Notes: generated from the sequence alone by a model not told the origin. Shown: positions 15,937 to 26,487, numbered from the stretch's first letter. The stretch: 64,000 nucleotides of DNA from Dongia_A sp964542425 (GCA_964542425.1 CAZIUB010000044.1:1-64000); one strand, 5' to 3'. Translations and numbers: made by a program.

Positions 15937-16607
15937 CCTTTTCGATCGCCGCGCGCTGTCCCACGACCGGCATGCTCGGGATCGCGATTTCCTCGTCTTC
16001 GCCGGCGGTGGCGGCGCGCTGCGCCCATGTGCGGGCCAAGGTGGGCGCGGTCTGCTCGCAGAACATCACCGATCCCAGCCTGGGGCCGCGCGCACTCTCG
16101 CTGATGGGTGAGGGTGCCGGGGCGCAAGCAGCGTTGGAAACCCTCCGGCGCTTGCAACCCAATCTCGAATACCGGCAATTGGTCCTGGTCGATGCCGAGG
16201 GCAAGACCGCATCGCATTCGGGCGCGCGCACGCTCGGCATTCATGGTTCGGCGCAAGGAGATAATGTGGCCGCCGCCGGCAATCTACTCAAGGACAAGGC
16301 GGTGCCTTCCCGCATGGTGGAAGCTTTCACGCGCGCGACGGGGCATCTCGCGGATAGGCTCCTGGTCGCGATGCTGGCCGCCTTGGAGGCCGGCGGCGAG
16401 GAGGGGCCGGTGCATTCCGCCGGACTGCTGATTGCCGGCGAGGTTTCCTGGCCCATCGCCGATCTGCGTATCGATTGGACCGATTCCGATCCGATCGCGG
16501 AACTGGAAAAACTGTGGGCAATCTACGAGCCCCAGCTCGAAGCTTACGTGACCCGTGCCCTCGATCCCTCCCAGGCGCCCAATTTCGGCGTGCCTGGGGA
16601 TCGCTGA
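15933..16607 (+). CDS. DUF1028 family protein (putative Ntn-hydrolase fold)
   Basis: This is a 224-residue member of DUF1028. The N-terminal MTFSIAARCPTTGMLGIAISSSSPAVAARC is diagnostic, with the conserved Cys and Thr/Ser residues at the start. The family is often encoded with RidA proteins and amidases and is suspected to act as an N-terminal-nucleophile hydrolase, but no reaction is established. It is coupled to RidA by an ATGA overlap. Three bases after its stop begins repeat A4. Confidence 0.88.
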   Translation: MTFSIAARCPTTGMLGIAISSSSPAVAARCAHVRAKVGAVCSQNITDPSLGPRALSLMGEGAGAQAALETLRRLQPNLEYRQLVLVDAEGKTASHSGARTLGIHGSAQGDNVAAAGNLLKDKAVPSRMVEAFTRATGHLADRLLVAMLAALEAGGEEGPVHSAGLLIAGEVSWPIADLRIDWTDSDPIAELEKLWAIYEPQLEAYVTRALDPSQAPNFGVPGDR

Positions 16608-16610
16608 GGC

Positions 16611-16760
16611 CAGTGCCAACTTTCGAAACGGCGTGATCCATGAAACGCTCCGGTGCTTCCACGAAAGTCGGGCCACATGTTGCCCAATGATGAGTCTCCC
16701 GCCGGCGGTTGCGGGCAGCGTCATTTGGCTCGATCAGCCAGCCACGACGGCGGGTACTAG
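16611..16760 (+). repeat. Family A repeat, copy A4
   Basis: A 150-bp copy that begins three bases after the DUF1028 stop codon and ends 13 bases before the start of the amine dehydrogenase-like gene. It is oriented with transcription. H2 arms are TCCCGCCGGCGG and CGACGGCGGGTACTAG. The near partner is shortened to GCGGG, and an inner TGGCT/AGCCA hairpin is retained. Confidence 0.92.
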
Positions 16761-16773
16761 GCGTCCCGAAAAA

Positions 16774-18840
16774 ATGACTCGCGACCCGCGCTACGACATC
16801 CTGTTCGAGCCGGTCCGCATCGGGCCGGTGACGGCCAAGAACCGATTCTACCAGGTGCCGCATTGCAACGGCGCCGGCTATCGCGACCCTTCCGCCAATG
16901 CCGGCATGCGCCGGGTGAAGGCCGAGGGCGGCTGGGCAATCCTGTGTACCGAGCAGGTGGAAATCCACCATACTTCCGAGATCACGCCTTTCATCGAGTT
17001 GCGCCTCTGGGACGACGACGATCTGCCGATGCTCTCGCGCATCGCCGAGGCGATCCATGCAGGCGGTGCCTTGGCCGGAATCGAGCTTTGCTACAGTGGC
17101 ATGAACGGCCCCAATCTCTATTCGCGTGAGACACCGATGGGGCCGATGCACCTGCCGATCGCCACCTTCACCAACGAGCCGGTGCAGGCCCGCGCCATGG
17201 ACGCCCGAGACATCGCCAACCTCAGGGCCTGGCATCGTAAGGCGGCACTCCGCGCCAGGAAGGCGGGGTTCGACCTCGTCCATATCTATGGCGCGCATGG
17301 CTTCGGCGCCGTGCAGCATTTCCTGTCGCGCGATACCAACCAGCGCACGGACGAATATGGCGGTTCGCTCGCGAACCGGGCGCGGCTGTTGCGGGAATTG
17401 ATCGAGGACACCAAGGATGCAATCGGCGATACGAGCGCGGTGGCGGTCCGCCTGTCGCTGGGCGATGCCACCGGCGAGGGCGGCCTCTCCAATGACGAGG
17501 TTCGAGATGTCATCGGCATGCTGGGCGAACTTCCCGATCTTTGGGACTTCGCCATGCACAGCTGGGAGGAATGCTCCGGCACCTCGCGCTTCGCCGAGGA
17601 GGGCCATCAGGAAAGCCTGGTCAAGGGGCTGAAGGCGCTCACCACCAAGCCGGTCGTCGGTGTCGGGCGATTCACCTCGCCCGATGCCATGGTGCGCCAG
17701 GTGAGTTCAGGCATCCTGGATCTGATCGGCGCGGCCAGGCCCTCGATCGCCGATCCGTTCCTGCCCCGGAAGATCGAGGAAGGCCGGCTCGACGACATCC
17801 GCGAATGCATCGGCTGCAACATCTGTGTGGCCGGCGACATGACCGGGTCGCTCTCGCGCTGCACGCAGAATCCGACGTTCATGGAGGAATGGCGCAAAGG
17901 CTGGCACCCGGAAATCATGCGCGCGAAGGAATCGCAATCGCGCGTGCTGGTGGTGGGCGGGGGCCCCGCCGGGCTGTCGGCGGCGCAGGGGTTGGGACTT
18001 CGCGGCTACGAGGTGGCGCTCGCCGAGGCCTTGACCGAGCTTGGCGGCCGGGTCAGTGCCGAGCGCGGATTACCCGGGCTCTCCGCCTGGGGCCGGGTCG
18101 CCGATTATCGCCGGGGCCAGATCGCCAAGATGCCGAACGTTCAGGTCTATTTCGAATCCCGGCTTTCAGTCGATGACGTGCTGGGCATGGGATTCGACCA
18201 GGTGGCGGTGGCGACGGGTTCGCGCTGGCGCAAGGATGGCGTGGCGCGGTTCCACACCAAGGCGATCCCCATCGATCCCACCATGCGGGTGCTGACGCCC
18301 GACGATCTGATGGCCGGCGTGAGGCCCACGGGTCGCGTAATCGTCTATGACGACGACCATTACTACATGGGTGGCGTATTGGCGGAATTGCTGGCCCGGA
18401 ACGGCAACCAGGTGATCCTGGTGACGCCGGCAACCAGGGTCTCGGATTGGAGCTGGAACACCCTGGAACAGGTCAGGATTCAGCGGCGCCTGATCGAGTT
18501 CGGCGTTCAGATTCATGTCACCCATGCGCTCGGCAGGATCATGGCCGAGGGGGTACAATTGGCCTGCGTCTATTCCGGCCGCACACTTGAGTTGCGTTGC
18601 GAGGCAGTCTTGCTGGTGACGGCGCGGCTGCCGGAGGATTCGCTTTATCTTGGCCTGAAGGCGCGGGAAGGCGAATGGAAGGCGGCCGGAATCAAATCGG
18701 TGAAGGTGATCGGCGATGCCGAGGCGCCCGCGCCCATCGCCTGGGCCACCTATGCCGGCCATCGCTATGCCGAGGAACTGGACGCGCCCGATCGCGGCGA
18801 TGCGCTTCCTTTCAAGCGCGAGGTGGCGAGGCTGGAATAG
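16774..18840 (+). CDS. Dimethylamine/trimethylamine dehydrogenase-family flavoprotein
   Basis: This is a 688-residue protein that aligns end to end with trimethylamine dehydrogenase. An N-terminal FMN TIM barrel (1-340) keeps the flavinylated Cys (Cys31 in FYQVPHCNG). It is followed by a 4Fe-4S motif CIGCNIC...C near residue 345, and by ADP- and FAD/NAD-type Rossmann domains starting at VLVVGGGPAGLSAAQ. The residue matching the substrate-binding Tyr60 of trimethylamine dehydrogenase is Gln61 (TEQVEIHH), as in dimethylamine dehydrogenase, so a secondary amine is the more likely substrate. No ETF genes are adjacent. The start follows repeat A4 with no Shine-Dalgarno sequence. Confidence 0.9.
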   Translation: MTRDPRYDILFEPVRIGPVTAKNRFYQVPHCNGAGYRDPSANAGMRRVKAEGGWAILCTEQVEIHHTSEITPFIELRLWDDDDLPMLSRIAEAIHAGGALAGIELCYSGMNGPNLYSRETPMGPMHLPIATFTNEPVQARAMDARDIANLRAWHRKAALRARKAGFDLVHIYGAHGFGAVQHFLSRDTNQRTDEYGGSLANRARLLRELIEDTKDAIGDTSAVAVRLSLGDATGEGGLSNDEVRDVIGMLGELPDLWDFAMHSWEECSGTSRFAEEGHQESLVKGLKALTTKPVVGVGRFTSPDAMVRQVSSGILDLIGAARPSIADPFLPRKIEEGRLDDIRECIGCNICVAGDMTGSLSRCTQNPTFMEEWRKGWHPEIMRAKESQSRVLVVGGGPAGLSAAQGLGLRGYEVALAEALTELGGRVSAERGLPGLSAWGRVADYRRGQIAKMPNVQVYFESRLSVDDVLGMGFDQVAVATGSRWRKDGVARFHTKAIPIDPTMRVLTPDDLMAGVRPTGRVIVYDDDHYYMGGVLAELLARNGNQVILVTPATRVSDWSWNTLEQVRIQRRLIEFGVQIHVTHALGRIMAEGVQLACVYSGRTLELRCEAVLLVTARLPEDSLYLGLKAREGEWKAAGIKSVKVIGDAEAPAPIAWATYAGHRYAEELDAPDRGDALPFKREVARLE

Positions 18841-18888
18841 AGCCTTCCAGCGCTGGACGCGGACGACGTGTGGCGTATGATCACCGTC

Positions 18889-19113
18889 ATGTCCGAACCC
18901 AAGACAACAGCGGAGCCCCGGTCCGAATGGCCGCCCGGGGCCAATCCATTGCCCGCCCGCCCCAAGGAGAGACCGGCGGATCGGCGGCCCGAATTCGGCG
19001 GCCCGAAGGGTCCGGAACCAACGCGTTACGGCGATTGGGAGCGGAACGGACGGGTCAGCGATTTTTTGGCCCTGTTTGCGAACTCGGTTTGGAGCCGCGA
19101 TGCCGGGATGTGA
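18889..19113 (+). CDS. DUF1674 (SDHAF4-like) small protein
   Basis: This is a 74-residue protein with the DUF1674 signature EFGGPKGPEPTRYGDWERNGRVSDF at residues about 35-59. The mitochondrial homologue SDHAF4 assists maturation of succinate dehydrogenase; no sdh genes are in this window. Family members normally end at or right after SDF, but here the frame continues for 15 residues (LALFANSVWSRDAGM). The extension may be a real tail or the result of loss of the original stop codon. Confidence 0.82.
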   Translation: MSEPKTTAEPRSEWPPGANPLPARPKERPADRRPEFGGPKGPEPTRYGDWERNGRVSDFLALFANSVWSRDAGM

Positions 19114-19424
19114 TGCGAATGCGAGGCACCAAGGCCCTGCCGACGCAAGTCGGCCTTTAGGCCTTTGGGGCGATGTGGGGCATCGGCGAGACTTGGGCCA
19201 ACGCGCGGCCCAAGCGCGCAAGTCCCGTCATCCCGAGGGGCCTACGCGCGCGGGTGCCCGATTATCGATGCCGAAAGCCTCGACCATGATCCCGCCATGG
19301 CCATTGGCTTGATTCTCGACCACCCGCGCGGTAACGCAGCCCGAAAGGAGTTGGTAAACAGGACCTAGTCGCGCTCACCGCGAAGTGATTGGGTAGTGGG
19401 AGGCTGGGTGGCTATGGTGCGGCG
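19114..19424 (+). other. Non-coding stretch with terminator-like hairpin
   Basis: About 310 bp without a supported gene. Near its start, AAGGCC...GGCCTTT encloses GCCGAC-GCAA-GTCGGC (19131-19166), a strong hairpin that probably ends the DUF1674 transcript. The rest shows no conserved ORF, tRNA or repeat that I can recognise. Confidence 0.55.
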
Positions 19425-20309
19425 ATGAAAGTTCCTCTGGTTAAAATCCCTTTGGCCGCGATCATTGTTGTTCTGGGCGTCCCATTGGGCGCCTTGTCGT
19501 CACCCCCGGCGATGGCCCAATCCACCTCCGATTATTCGGCGGGCTTCGCTGCCCCGCCTTCGGGCGGGACGAGTGAGCCCGGCTTGCCGCTCGAGGACGG
19601 GGAATCGGTGGCGCCTGGCGCCGAAAAAATCGTGCTCTCGACCGTGCCGGCGCCGATCGTGGCCGAGCTTTTCACCTCGGAGGGGTGCAATTCCTGTCCG
19701 CCGGCCGATGAATTGCTCGGCGAATTGCGCGAACGGCAATTCGTGCTGCCGCTCTCCTATCACGTCGATTATTGGGATTACATCGGCTGGAAGGATCGTT
19801 TCGCCCGGCCGGAATTCACCGCCCGCCAGCGCGCCTATGCCGAGGCCCAGGGCTCCCGCATGGTCTATACCCCGCAGATGATCGTGGCTGGGGCGATCGA
19901 CGTGGTCGGTTCCGACCGCAAGGAAGTCAACAAGGCGTTGAAGCGGGCCTTCACCCGTAATGCCATGTATTCGATCCAGGTGTTCCGCGGCGGCGACGGC
20001 GGGGTGATCGCCCGCTTCCCCGAGGCACCGATCGGGGTCCCGGCGACGATCTGGCTGGTGACCTATGTCAAGCGCGCCGAGAGCGACGTGAAAAGAGGCG
20101 AGAACGCCGGGCGTCGCCTGGTCACCTACAATGTCGTGCGCTCGATCCAGCGGATCGGCGAATGGCGGGGCCAAGCCATGGAATTGCCCGTAACCCTAGA
20201 TTCGACCACCATGGAATTCGAGCCGGATTCCTGCGCGATCATCGCCAACCAGGCCGGCGCCGGCCCGATCGTCGCGGCGGCTGCCTTCGATTATCACAAG
20301 GCCTGGTAG
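19425..20309 (+). CDS. DUF1223 secreted thioredoxin-like protein
   Basis: This is a 294-residue protein with an N-terminal signal peptide (hydrophobic stretch about residues 8-25, cleavage near AMAQS) and a DUF1223 domain. The signature is VAELFTSEGCNSCPPADELL (about 80-100), with a CxxC pair like a thioredoxin active site, and YHVDYWDYIGWKDRFA. DUF1223 proteins are assumed to be periplasmic and redox-related; no reaction is proven. The ATG at 19425 was preferred because it places a charged n-region before the hydrophobic core. Confidence 0.87.
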   Translation: MKVPLVKIPLAAIIVVLGVPLGALSSPPAMAQSTSDYSAGFAAPPSGGTSEPGLPLEDGESVAPGAEKIVLSTVPAPIVAELFTSEGCNSCPPADELLGELRERQFVLPLSYHVDYWDYIGWKDRFARPEFTARQRAYAEAQGSRMVYTPQMIVAGAIDVVGSDRKEVNKALKRAFTRNAMYSIQVFRGGDGGVIARFPEAPIGVPATIWLVTYVKRAESDVKRGENAGRRLVTYNVVRSIQRIGEWRGQAMELPVTLDSTTMEFEPDSCAIIANQAGAGPIVAAAAFDYHKAW

Positions 20310-20365
20310 AAGCGACCACTTCCCGCCTTTTCGCGCGGAATGCGCCGGGCTATGTATGTCGAACC

Positions 20366-21334
20366 ATGAATATTCCCTATCTGGACGCGGCGGAGGTCGC
20401 GCGGCTCCTGGATTATCCGGCGCTGATCCAGGCGTTGCGCGCGGGCTTCGCCGCCGATTGGACGGTGCCGGCCCGCCACCATTATTCGATTCCGATGCCG
20501 GGGGGAGAGCCTGACCAGACCCTGCTGTTGATGCCGGCCTGGGACGCGGGAAAATCGATCGGGGTCAAGCTGGCGACGATCACGCCAGGGAACGGCGCGC
20601 GCGGCCTGCCGGCGGTGCAGGCGGTCTATTTCCTGCTCGACGGCGCGACCGGGGCGCCCCTGGCGCTCCTGGATGGCGCGACGCTCACCATCCGGCGTAC
20701 GGCGGCCGCCTCGGCGCTGGCGGCAGGATATCTCGCGCGCCCTGATGCCACCACAATGCTGATGGTAGGCGCGGGCGCCATGTGCCGGCCGCTCATAGAG
20801 GCGCATTGCGCCCAGCGCCGAATCACCAGGGTTCTGCTATGGGCGCGCGATGACACGAAGTGCCGGGCCAAGGTCCGGGAATTGGCCGCGATCGGTCTGC
20901 CGGTCGAGCCGGCCCTGGTCCTGAAGGCCTCGGCCGGCGCGGCCGATCTTATTTCCTGCGCCACCTTGTCGCGCGAACCCTTGATCAGGGGCGCCTGGCT
21001 GAAGCCGGGCTGTCATCTCGATCTCGTCGGCGCCTTCACGCCGGAGATGCGCGAGGTGGACGATGGCGCGATCGGGCGGGCCAGCCTCTTTTGCGACACC
21101 CGCGAAGGCGCGATGAAGGAGGGCGGCGATCTGGTTCAACCGCTCAGGGCCGGCCTCATCACCGAGGAGGCGATCAAGGCCGATCTTCGCGACCTCGTTT
21201 GCCACCGGCACAAGGGGCGGATGAGCGAGGACGAGATCACGCTCTTCAAATCGGTCGGCACCGCGACCGAGGATTTCGCCGCCGCGAGGCTGGCACTCGA
21301 ACGAGCGGGGATCGTTTCAGCCCGCCCCGGCTGA
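20366..21334 (+). CDS. Ornithine cyclodeaminase / mu-crystallin family protein
   Basis: This is a 322-residue NAD(P)-dependent protein of the ornithine cyclodeaminase/mu-crystallin family. The substrate-binding N-terminal half has KLATITPGNGARGLPAVQAVYFLLD, and the Rossmann half begins MLMVGAGAMCRPLIEAH (about residues 130-146). Members act as ornithine cyclodeaminase, alanine dehydrogenase or ketimine reductase, and the sequence does not settle which. It converges on htpG with only 20 bases between the stop codons. Confidence 0.87.
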   Translation: MNIPYLDAAEVARLLDYPALIQALRAGFAADWTVPARHHYSIPMPGGEPDQTLLLMPAWDAGKSIGVKLATITPGNGARGLPAVQAVYFLLDGATGAPLALLDGATLTIRRTAAASALAAGYLARPDATTMLMVGAGAMCRPLIEAHCAQRRITRVLLWARDDTKCRAKVRELAAIGLPVEPALVLKASAGAADLISCATLSREPLIRGAWLKPGCHLDLVGAFTPEMREVDDGAIGRASLFCDTREGAMKEGGDLVQPLRAGLITEEAIKADLRDLVCHRHKGRMSEDEITLFKSVGTATEDFAAARLALERAGIVSARPG

Positions 21335-21353
21335 CGGATTTGGAGCGCCTACC

Positions 21354-23225
<1,872 letters not shown>

Positions 23226-23353
23226 CCTCTTGGGGGCAAAATCGCGGGTTCGGTCGCTGATATGCGCAATTCACGCCTCCGGTTCAAGGGCCGCTGATTG
23301 CGCCTTTGCAGCCGGTCCACAATCTGCCAGCATCCGAAAGCAACGATCCGCGG

Positions 23354-24043
23354 ATGGCGGGAATTGTGCGTTTGATCTCATGTCTTCTGGCCCTGGCCCT
23401 GACAGCGATGGCTGCAGGGCTGCCCCGATCAGCCACCGCCGGTGAGCTTGACGCGCTTTATCGCGCCGAAGGGGCGGATGCCGATGGGCGAACCTATGCG
23501 GGCGAGGTTCGGATTCAATCCCTGGGCAAGGCGCAGGCGGTGTTGTGGCGCCTGGAAAGCGGCGAGGCCTATAAGGGCCTGGGTCTGGTTGCTGATGGCG
23601 TGCTGGGCGTTGCCTATGGCCCGCCCGAGGCTAAGTTCGGGATCGTCGTCTATCGCATCCAGGATGGCATATTGGACGGTATCTGGGCCATGCCCGATTC
23701 GGCAAAGGCCGCGATCGGGCGCGAAATCCTCGAAGGCTCGCCCGATTTGGCTGGGGATTACCGCATCACGCTTGGCGAAAATCCCGATGGCCAAACCAAT
23801 TACACCGGCAAAGTTCACATCCAGCGCCAGGGCGAGGTCTATCTGATGGCCTGGTTAACGCCTGGCGGTAAGATCAGCGCGCTTGGCCTCGGCGTGCGCC
23901 AGGGCGATGTAATGGCGGTCGCCTATGGCGCCAGCCTCAAAGGCATCGGCTCGGTCGCCTACAAGATCGAAGGCAGCCATCTCGAAGGCGTGTGGTCGAG
24001 CGGCAGGAAAACGCTCGGCCGCGAGACCTTGACGCGGCAATAG
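23354..24043 (+). CDS. Secreted protein of unknown function with two copies of one module
   Basis: This 229-residue protein has a signal peptide (ISCLLALALTAMAAGLP, cleavage probably near ATAGE). The mature part consists of two similar modules of about 75-80 residues. Each starts with Y-x-G-x-V-x-I-Q (YAGEVRIQSLG and YTGKVHIQRQG) and contains GLGL/GLGV, AVAYG/GVAYG and a final Y-x-I-x-(8-10)-G-x-W (YRIQDGILDGIW and YKIEGSHLEGVW). This suggests beta-rich repeats. I do not recognise the family. An upstream ATG at 23306 would add 16 residues but would spoil the signal peptide. Confidence 0.8.
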   Translation: MAGIVRLISCLLALALTAMAAGLPRSATAGELDALYRAEGADADGRTYAGEVRIQSLGKAQAVLWRLESGEAYKGLGLVADGVLGVAYGPPEAKFGIVVYRIQDGILDGIWAMPDSAKAAIGREILEGSPDLAGDYRITLGENPDGQTNYTGKVHIQRQGEVYLMAWLTPGGKISALGLGVRQGDVMAVAYGASLKGIGSVAYKIEGSHLEGVWSSGRKTLGRETLTRQ

Positions 24044-24107
24044 GTGTTCTCTCATTGTTCCAGGTGCCACGCCCGCGACGCTGCCCCGCGAAAGACCGTG
24101 CTTTCCC

Positions 24108-24136
24108 CTTGCCTTTCCGGGGTTGAGGGCTATATT
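24108..24136 (+). promoter_or_regulatory. Promoter of the rimP-nusA-infB operon
   Basis: A CTTGCC -35 hexamer and a TATATT -10 hexamer are spaced by exactly 17 bases, about 125 bp ahead of the rimP start and just upstream of the leader hairpin. Confidence 0.65.
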
Positions 24137-24175
24137 CCCGGCAAATCCCAAGGTCGACAAGATCGACGATAGAAG

Positions 24176-24202
24176 GGTGGGCCGAAAGAGCCCGCCTTTT
24201 TT
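24176..24202 (+). terminator. Leader terminator/attenuator upstream of rimP
   Basis: A GGTGGGC / GCCCGCC stem with a seven-base loop is followed by six T residues. It sits between the promoter and the rimP start, and the gene upstream (stop at 24043) lies before the promoter. It therefore looks like a premature terminator within the rimP leader. Attenuation of this operon is known in other bacteria; the mechanism here is inference. Confidence 0.7.
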
Positions 24203-24261
24203 GTTGCCCGCCCGGCGCCCCCGGGGCGCCTAAGCGGCGGGCCATCGGTCTTCGGCCGCTC

Positions 24262-24789
24262 GTGTTCGTAACCGGATTGGAATTGGTGTTGAGCGAAAGG
24301 ATCGCGCGCCTCATAACGCCTGCCATCGAGGCCATGGGCTTCGATCTGGTGCGTGTGCAATTGTCCGGGAGCCAGCGCCCGACCCTGCAGATCATGGCCG
24401 AGCCCGTGGATGGAAGGTCGATGTCGGTCGATGATTGCGCCCTGATCTCGCGCGCGATCTCGGCAATTCTCGACGTCGAGGACCCGATCGCGGGAGCCTA
24501 TTCCCTGGAAGTGAGTTCGCCCGGTATCGACCGGCCGCTGACCCGGCCCAAGGATTTCCGGCGCTACCAGGGTCACGCGGCCAAGATCGAGACCGACCAG
24601 CCGCTGGAAGGGCGCAAGAGGTTCAAGGGCAGAATCGGTGCCGTGTCGGAAGGGGCGGTCGTTCTCGATTGCGATGGCGAGGCGATCAGCCTGCCGATCG
24701 AGCGGATTCACAAGGCCAAGCTGGTGCTGACCGATTCCCTGATCGCCGCCCACCAGGCGGGGCCAGCGCCAACTTTCGAAAATGTGTGA
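24262..24789 (+). CDS. rimP: Ribosome maturation factor RimP
   Basis: RimP assists 30S subunit assembly. The protein has the N-terminal alpha/beta domain (LITPAIEAMGFDLVRVQLSG...LQIMAEP), the conserved DCALISRAISAILDVEDPI and YSLEVSSPGIDRPLTRPKDF, and a C-terminal Sm-like barrel. The reading frame ends inside repeat A5: the last residues, about PAPTFENV plus the TGA, are encoded by the repeat, so the native terminus has been replaced. The start is a GTG; no better start is visible nearby. Confidence 0.93.
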   Translation: MFVTGLELVLSERIARLITPAIEAMGFDLVRVQLSGSQRPTLQIMAEPVDGRSMSVDDCALISRAISAILDVEDPIAGAYSLEVSSPGIDRPLTRPKDFRRYQGHAAKIETDQPLEGRKRFKGRIGAVSEGAVVLDCDGEAISLPIERIHKAKLVLTDSLIAAHQAGPAPTFENV

Positions 24790-24913
24790 TCCATGAAACG
24801 CACCCAACGTTCCACGAAAGTCGGGCCGCATGTTACCAATTGATGAGTCGCCCGCCGGCGCGCATTGGCGGGGTCGAATTGCGGAATCACCGATCCGCGA
24901 CGGCGGGTACTAG
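24764..24913 (+). repeat. Family A repeat, copy A5
   Basis: A 150-bp copy between rimP and nusA, oriented with transcription; the two genes are normally adjacent. It begins inside the rimP frame and supplies its stop codon. H2 has CCCGCC with a near GGCGGG and a far GGCGGGTACTAG. The inner hairpin has a different sequence from other copies (GCGG/CCGC). Confidence 0.93.
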
Positions 24914-24957
24914 GGTGGGCAGGCGATTACAATGCAAGATCAAGCACGGGGCTAGAG

Positions 24958-26484
24958 ATGGAACAAACGATTGCCATTCCACGCATGGAATTGCTGCAGG
25001 TCGCCGACGCGGTGGCGCGCGAAAAGGGGATCGACCGGGACGAGGTGCTGATCGCCATGGAACAGGCGATCCAGAAGGCGGGCCGTTCGAAATACGGCCA
25101 CGAGCACGACATTCGCGCCAGCATCGACCGCAAGAGCGGCGAAATCCGCCTCACTCGCGTGCGCGAGGTGGTGGAGAATGTCGAGAACGAGGTGACGCAA
25201 CTCTCGCTGCCCCAGGCCCAGCGCCTCGATGCCAAACTTGGCTTGGGCGATTTCATCGTCGATGAATTGCCGCCCATCGATTTCGGCCGCATCGCCGCCC
25301 AGACCGCGAAGCAAGTGATCGTGCAGAAGGTGCGCGAATCCGAGCGCAAGCGCCAGTTCGAGGAATTCAAGGACCGCAAGAGCGAGATCATCAACGGCCT
25401 GGTGAAGCGCACCGAATTCGGCAACGTCACGGTTGATCTGGGTCGCGGCGAGGCCCTGCTGCGGCGCGACGAATTACTGCCGCGCGAGACCTTCCGCAAC
25501 GGCGATCGGGTGCGGGCGCTGATCCTGGACGTGCGCGAGGAATCGCGCGGGCCCCAGATCTTCCTGTCGCGCACCCATCCGACCTTCATGGCCAAGCTCT
25601 TTGCCCAGGAAGTGCCGGAAATCTACGACAGCATCATCGAGATCAAATCGGTCGCCCGCGATCCCGGCAGCCGCGCCAAGATCGCGGTCGTCTCGCGCGA
25701 CAGCAGCATCGATCCGGTGGGGGCGTGCGTGGGCATGCGCGGCAGTCGCGTCCAGGCCGTGGTGCAAGAGCTACAGGGCGAGAAGATCGACATCATCCCC
25801 TGGTCGGCCGACAACGCGACCTTTGTGGTGAACGCATTGGCCCCGGCCGAAGTGTCCAAGGTGGTTCTCGACGAGGATTCCGGGCGCATAGAGGTGGTGG
25901 TGCCCGACGACCAATTGTCGCTGGCCATCGGGCGGCGCGGGCAGAATGTGCGCCTGGCCTCGCAATTGACCGGGTTCGAGATCGACATTCTGACCGATGC
26001 CCAGGAATCGGAGCGCCGGCAGGAGGAGTTCCGAACCCGTTCGCAGATGTTCATGGATGCCCTCGATGTCGACGACGTGATCGCCCATCTGCTGGTGACC
26101 GAGGGCTTCGCCAGCGTCGAGGAAGTGGCCTTCATCCCGACCGAGGAATTGCAGTCGATCGAGGGCTTCGACGAGGAAGTGGTGGTCGAACTGAAGAGCC
26201 GTGCCCAGGCTTGGCTCGAGGCGGAAAGCGAGCGGCTGACCGTCAAACGGCGGGAATTGGGCGTGGCCGAGGAGGTGGCGGCGATCAACGGCCTCACGCC
26301 GGCCATGCTGGTGGTGTTGGGCGAGAAGGGGATCAAGTCGCTGGACGATCTCGCCGATCTCGCCGCCGACGAGCTGACCGACGAGAACGACGGGATTCTC
26401 AGGGACTTCACTGTTTCGATCGAGGACGCCAACAATATCATCATGGCGGCGCGCGCCCATTGGTTCGACGGCGAGGAAAAATAG
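24958..26484 (+). CDS. nusA: Transcription elongation/termination factor NusA
   Basis: NusA binds RNA polymerase and nascent RNA, acting in pausing, termination and antitermination. The 508-residue protein has the N-terminal domain (1-130), S1 (about 135-200), two KH domains with VGMRGSRVQAVVQELQGEKIDI and IGRRGQNVRLASQLTG, and two C-terminal acidic helical repeats (about 360-500), as in other proteobacteria. The ATG at 24958 was chosen because the protein aligns from MEQTIAIPRMELLQVADAVAREKGID. Confidence 0.97.
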   Translation: MEQTIAIPRMELLQVADAVAREKGIDRDEVLIAMEQAIQKAGRSKYGHEHDIRASIDRKSGEIRLTRVREVVENVENEVTQLSLPQAQRLDAKLGLGDFIVDELPPIDFGRIAAQTAKQVIVQKVRESERKRQFEEFKDRKSEIINGLVKRTEFGNVTVDLGRGEALLRRDELLPRETFRNGDRVRALILDVREESRGPQIFLSRTHPTFMAKLFAQEVPEIYDSIIEIKSVARDPGSRAKIAVVSRDSSIDPVGACVGMRGSRVQAVVQELQGEKIDIIPWSADNATFVVNALAPAEVSKVVLDEDSGRIEVVVPDDQLSLAIGRRGQNVRLASQLTGFEIDILTDAQESERRQEEFRTRSQMFMDALDVDDVIAHLLVTEGFASVEEVAFIPTEELQSIEGFDEEVVVELKSRAQAWLEAESERLTVKRRELGVAEEVAAINGLTPAMLVVLGEKGIKSLDDLADLAADELTDENDGILRDFTVSIEDANNIIMAARAHWFDGEEK

Positions 26485-26487
26485 GCT

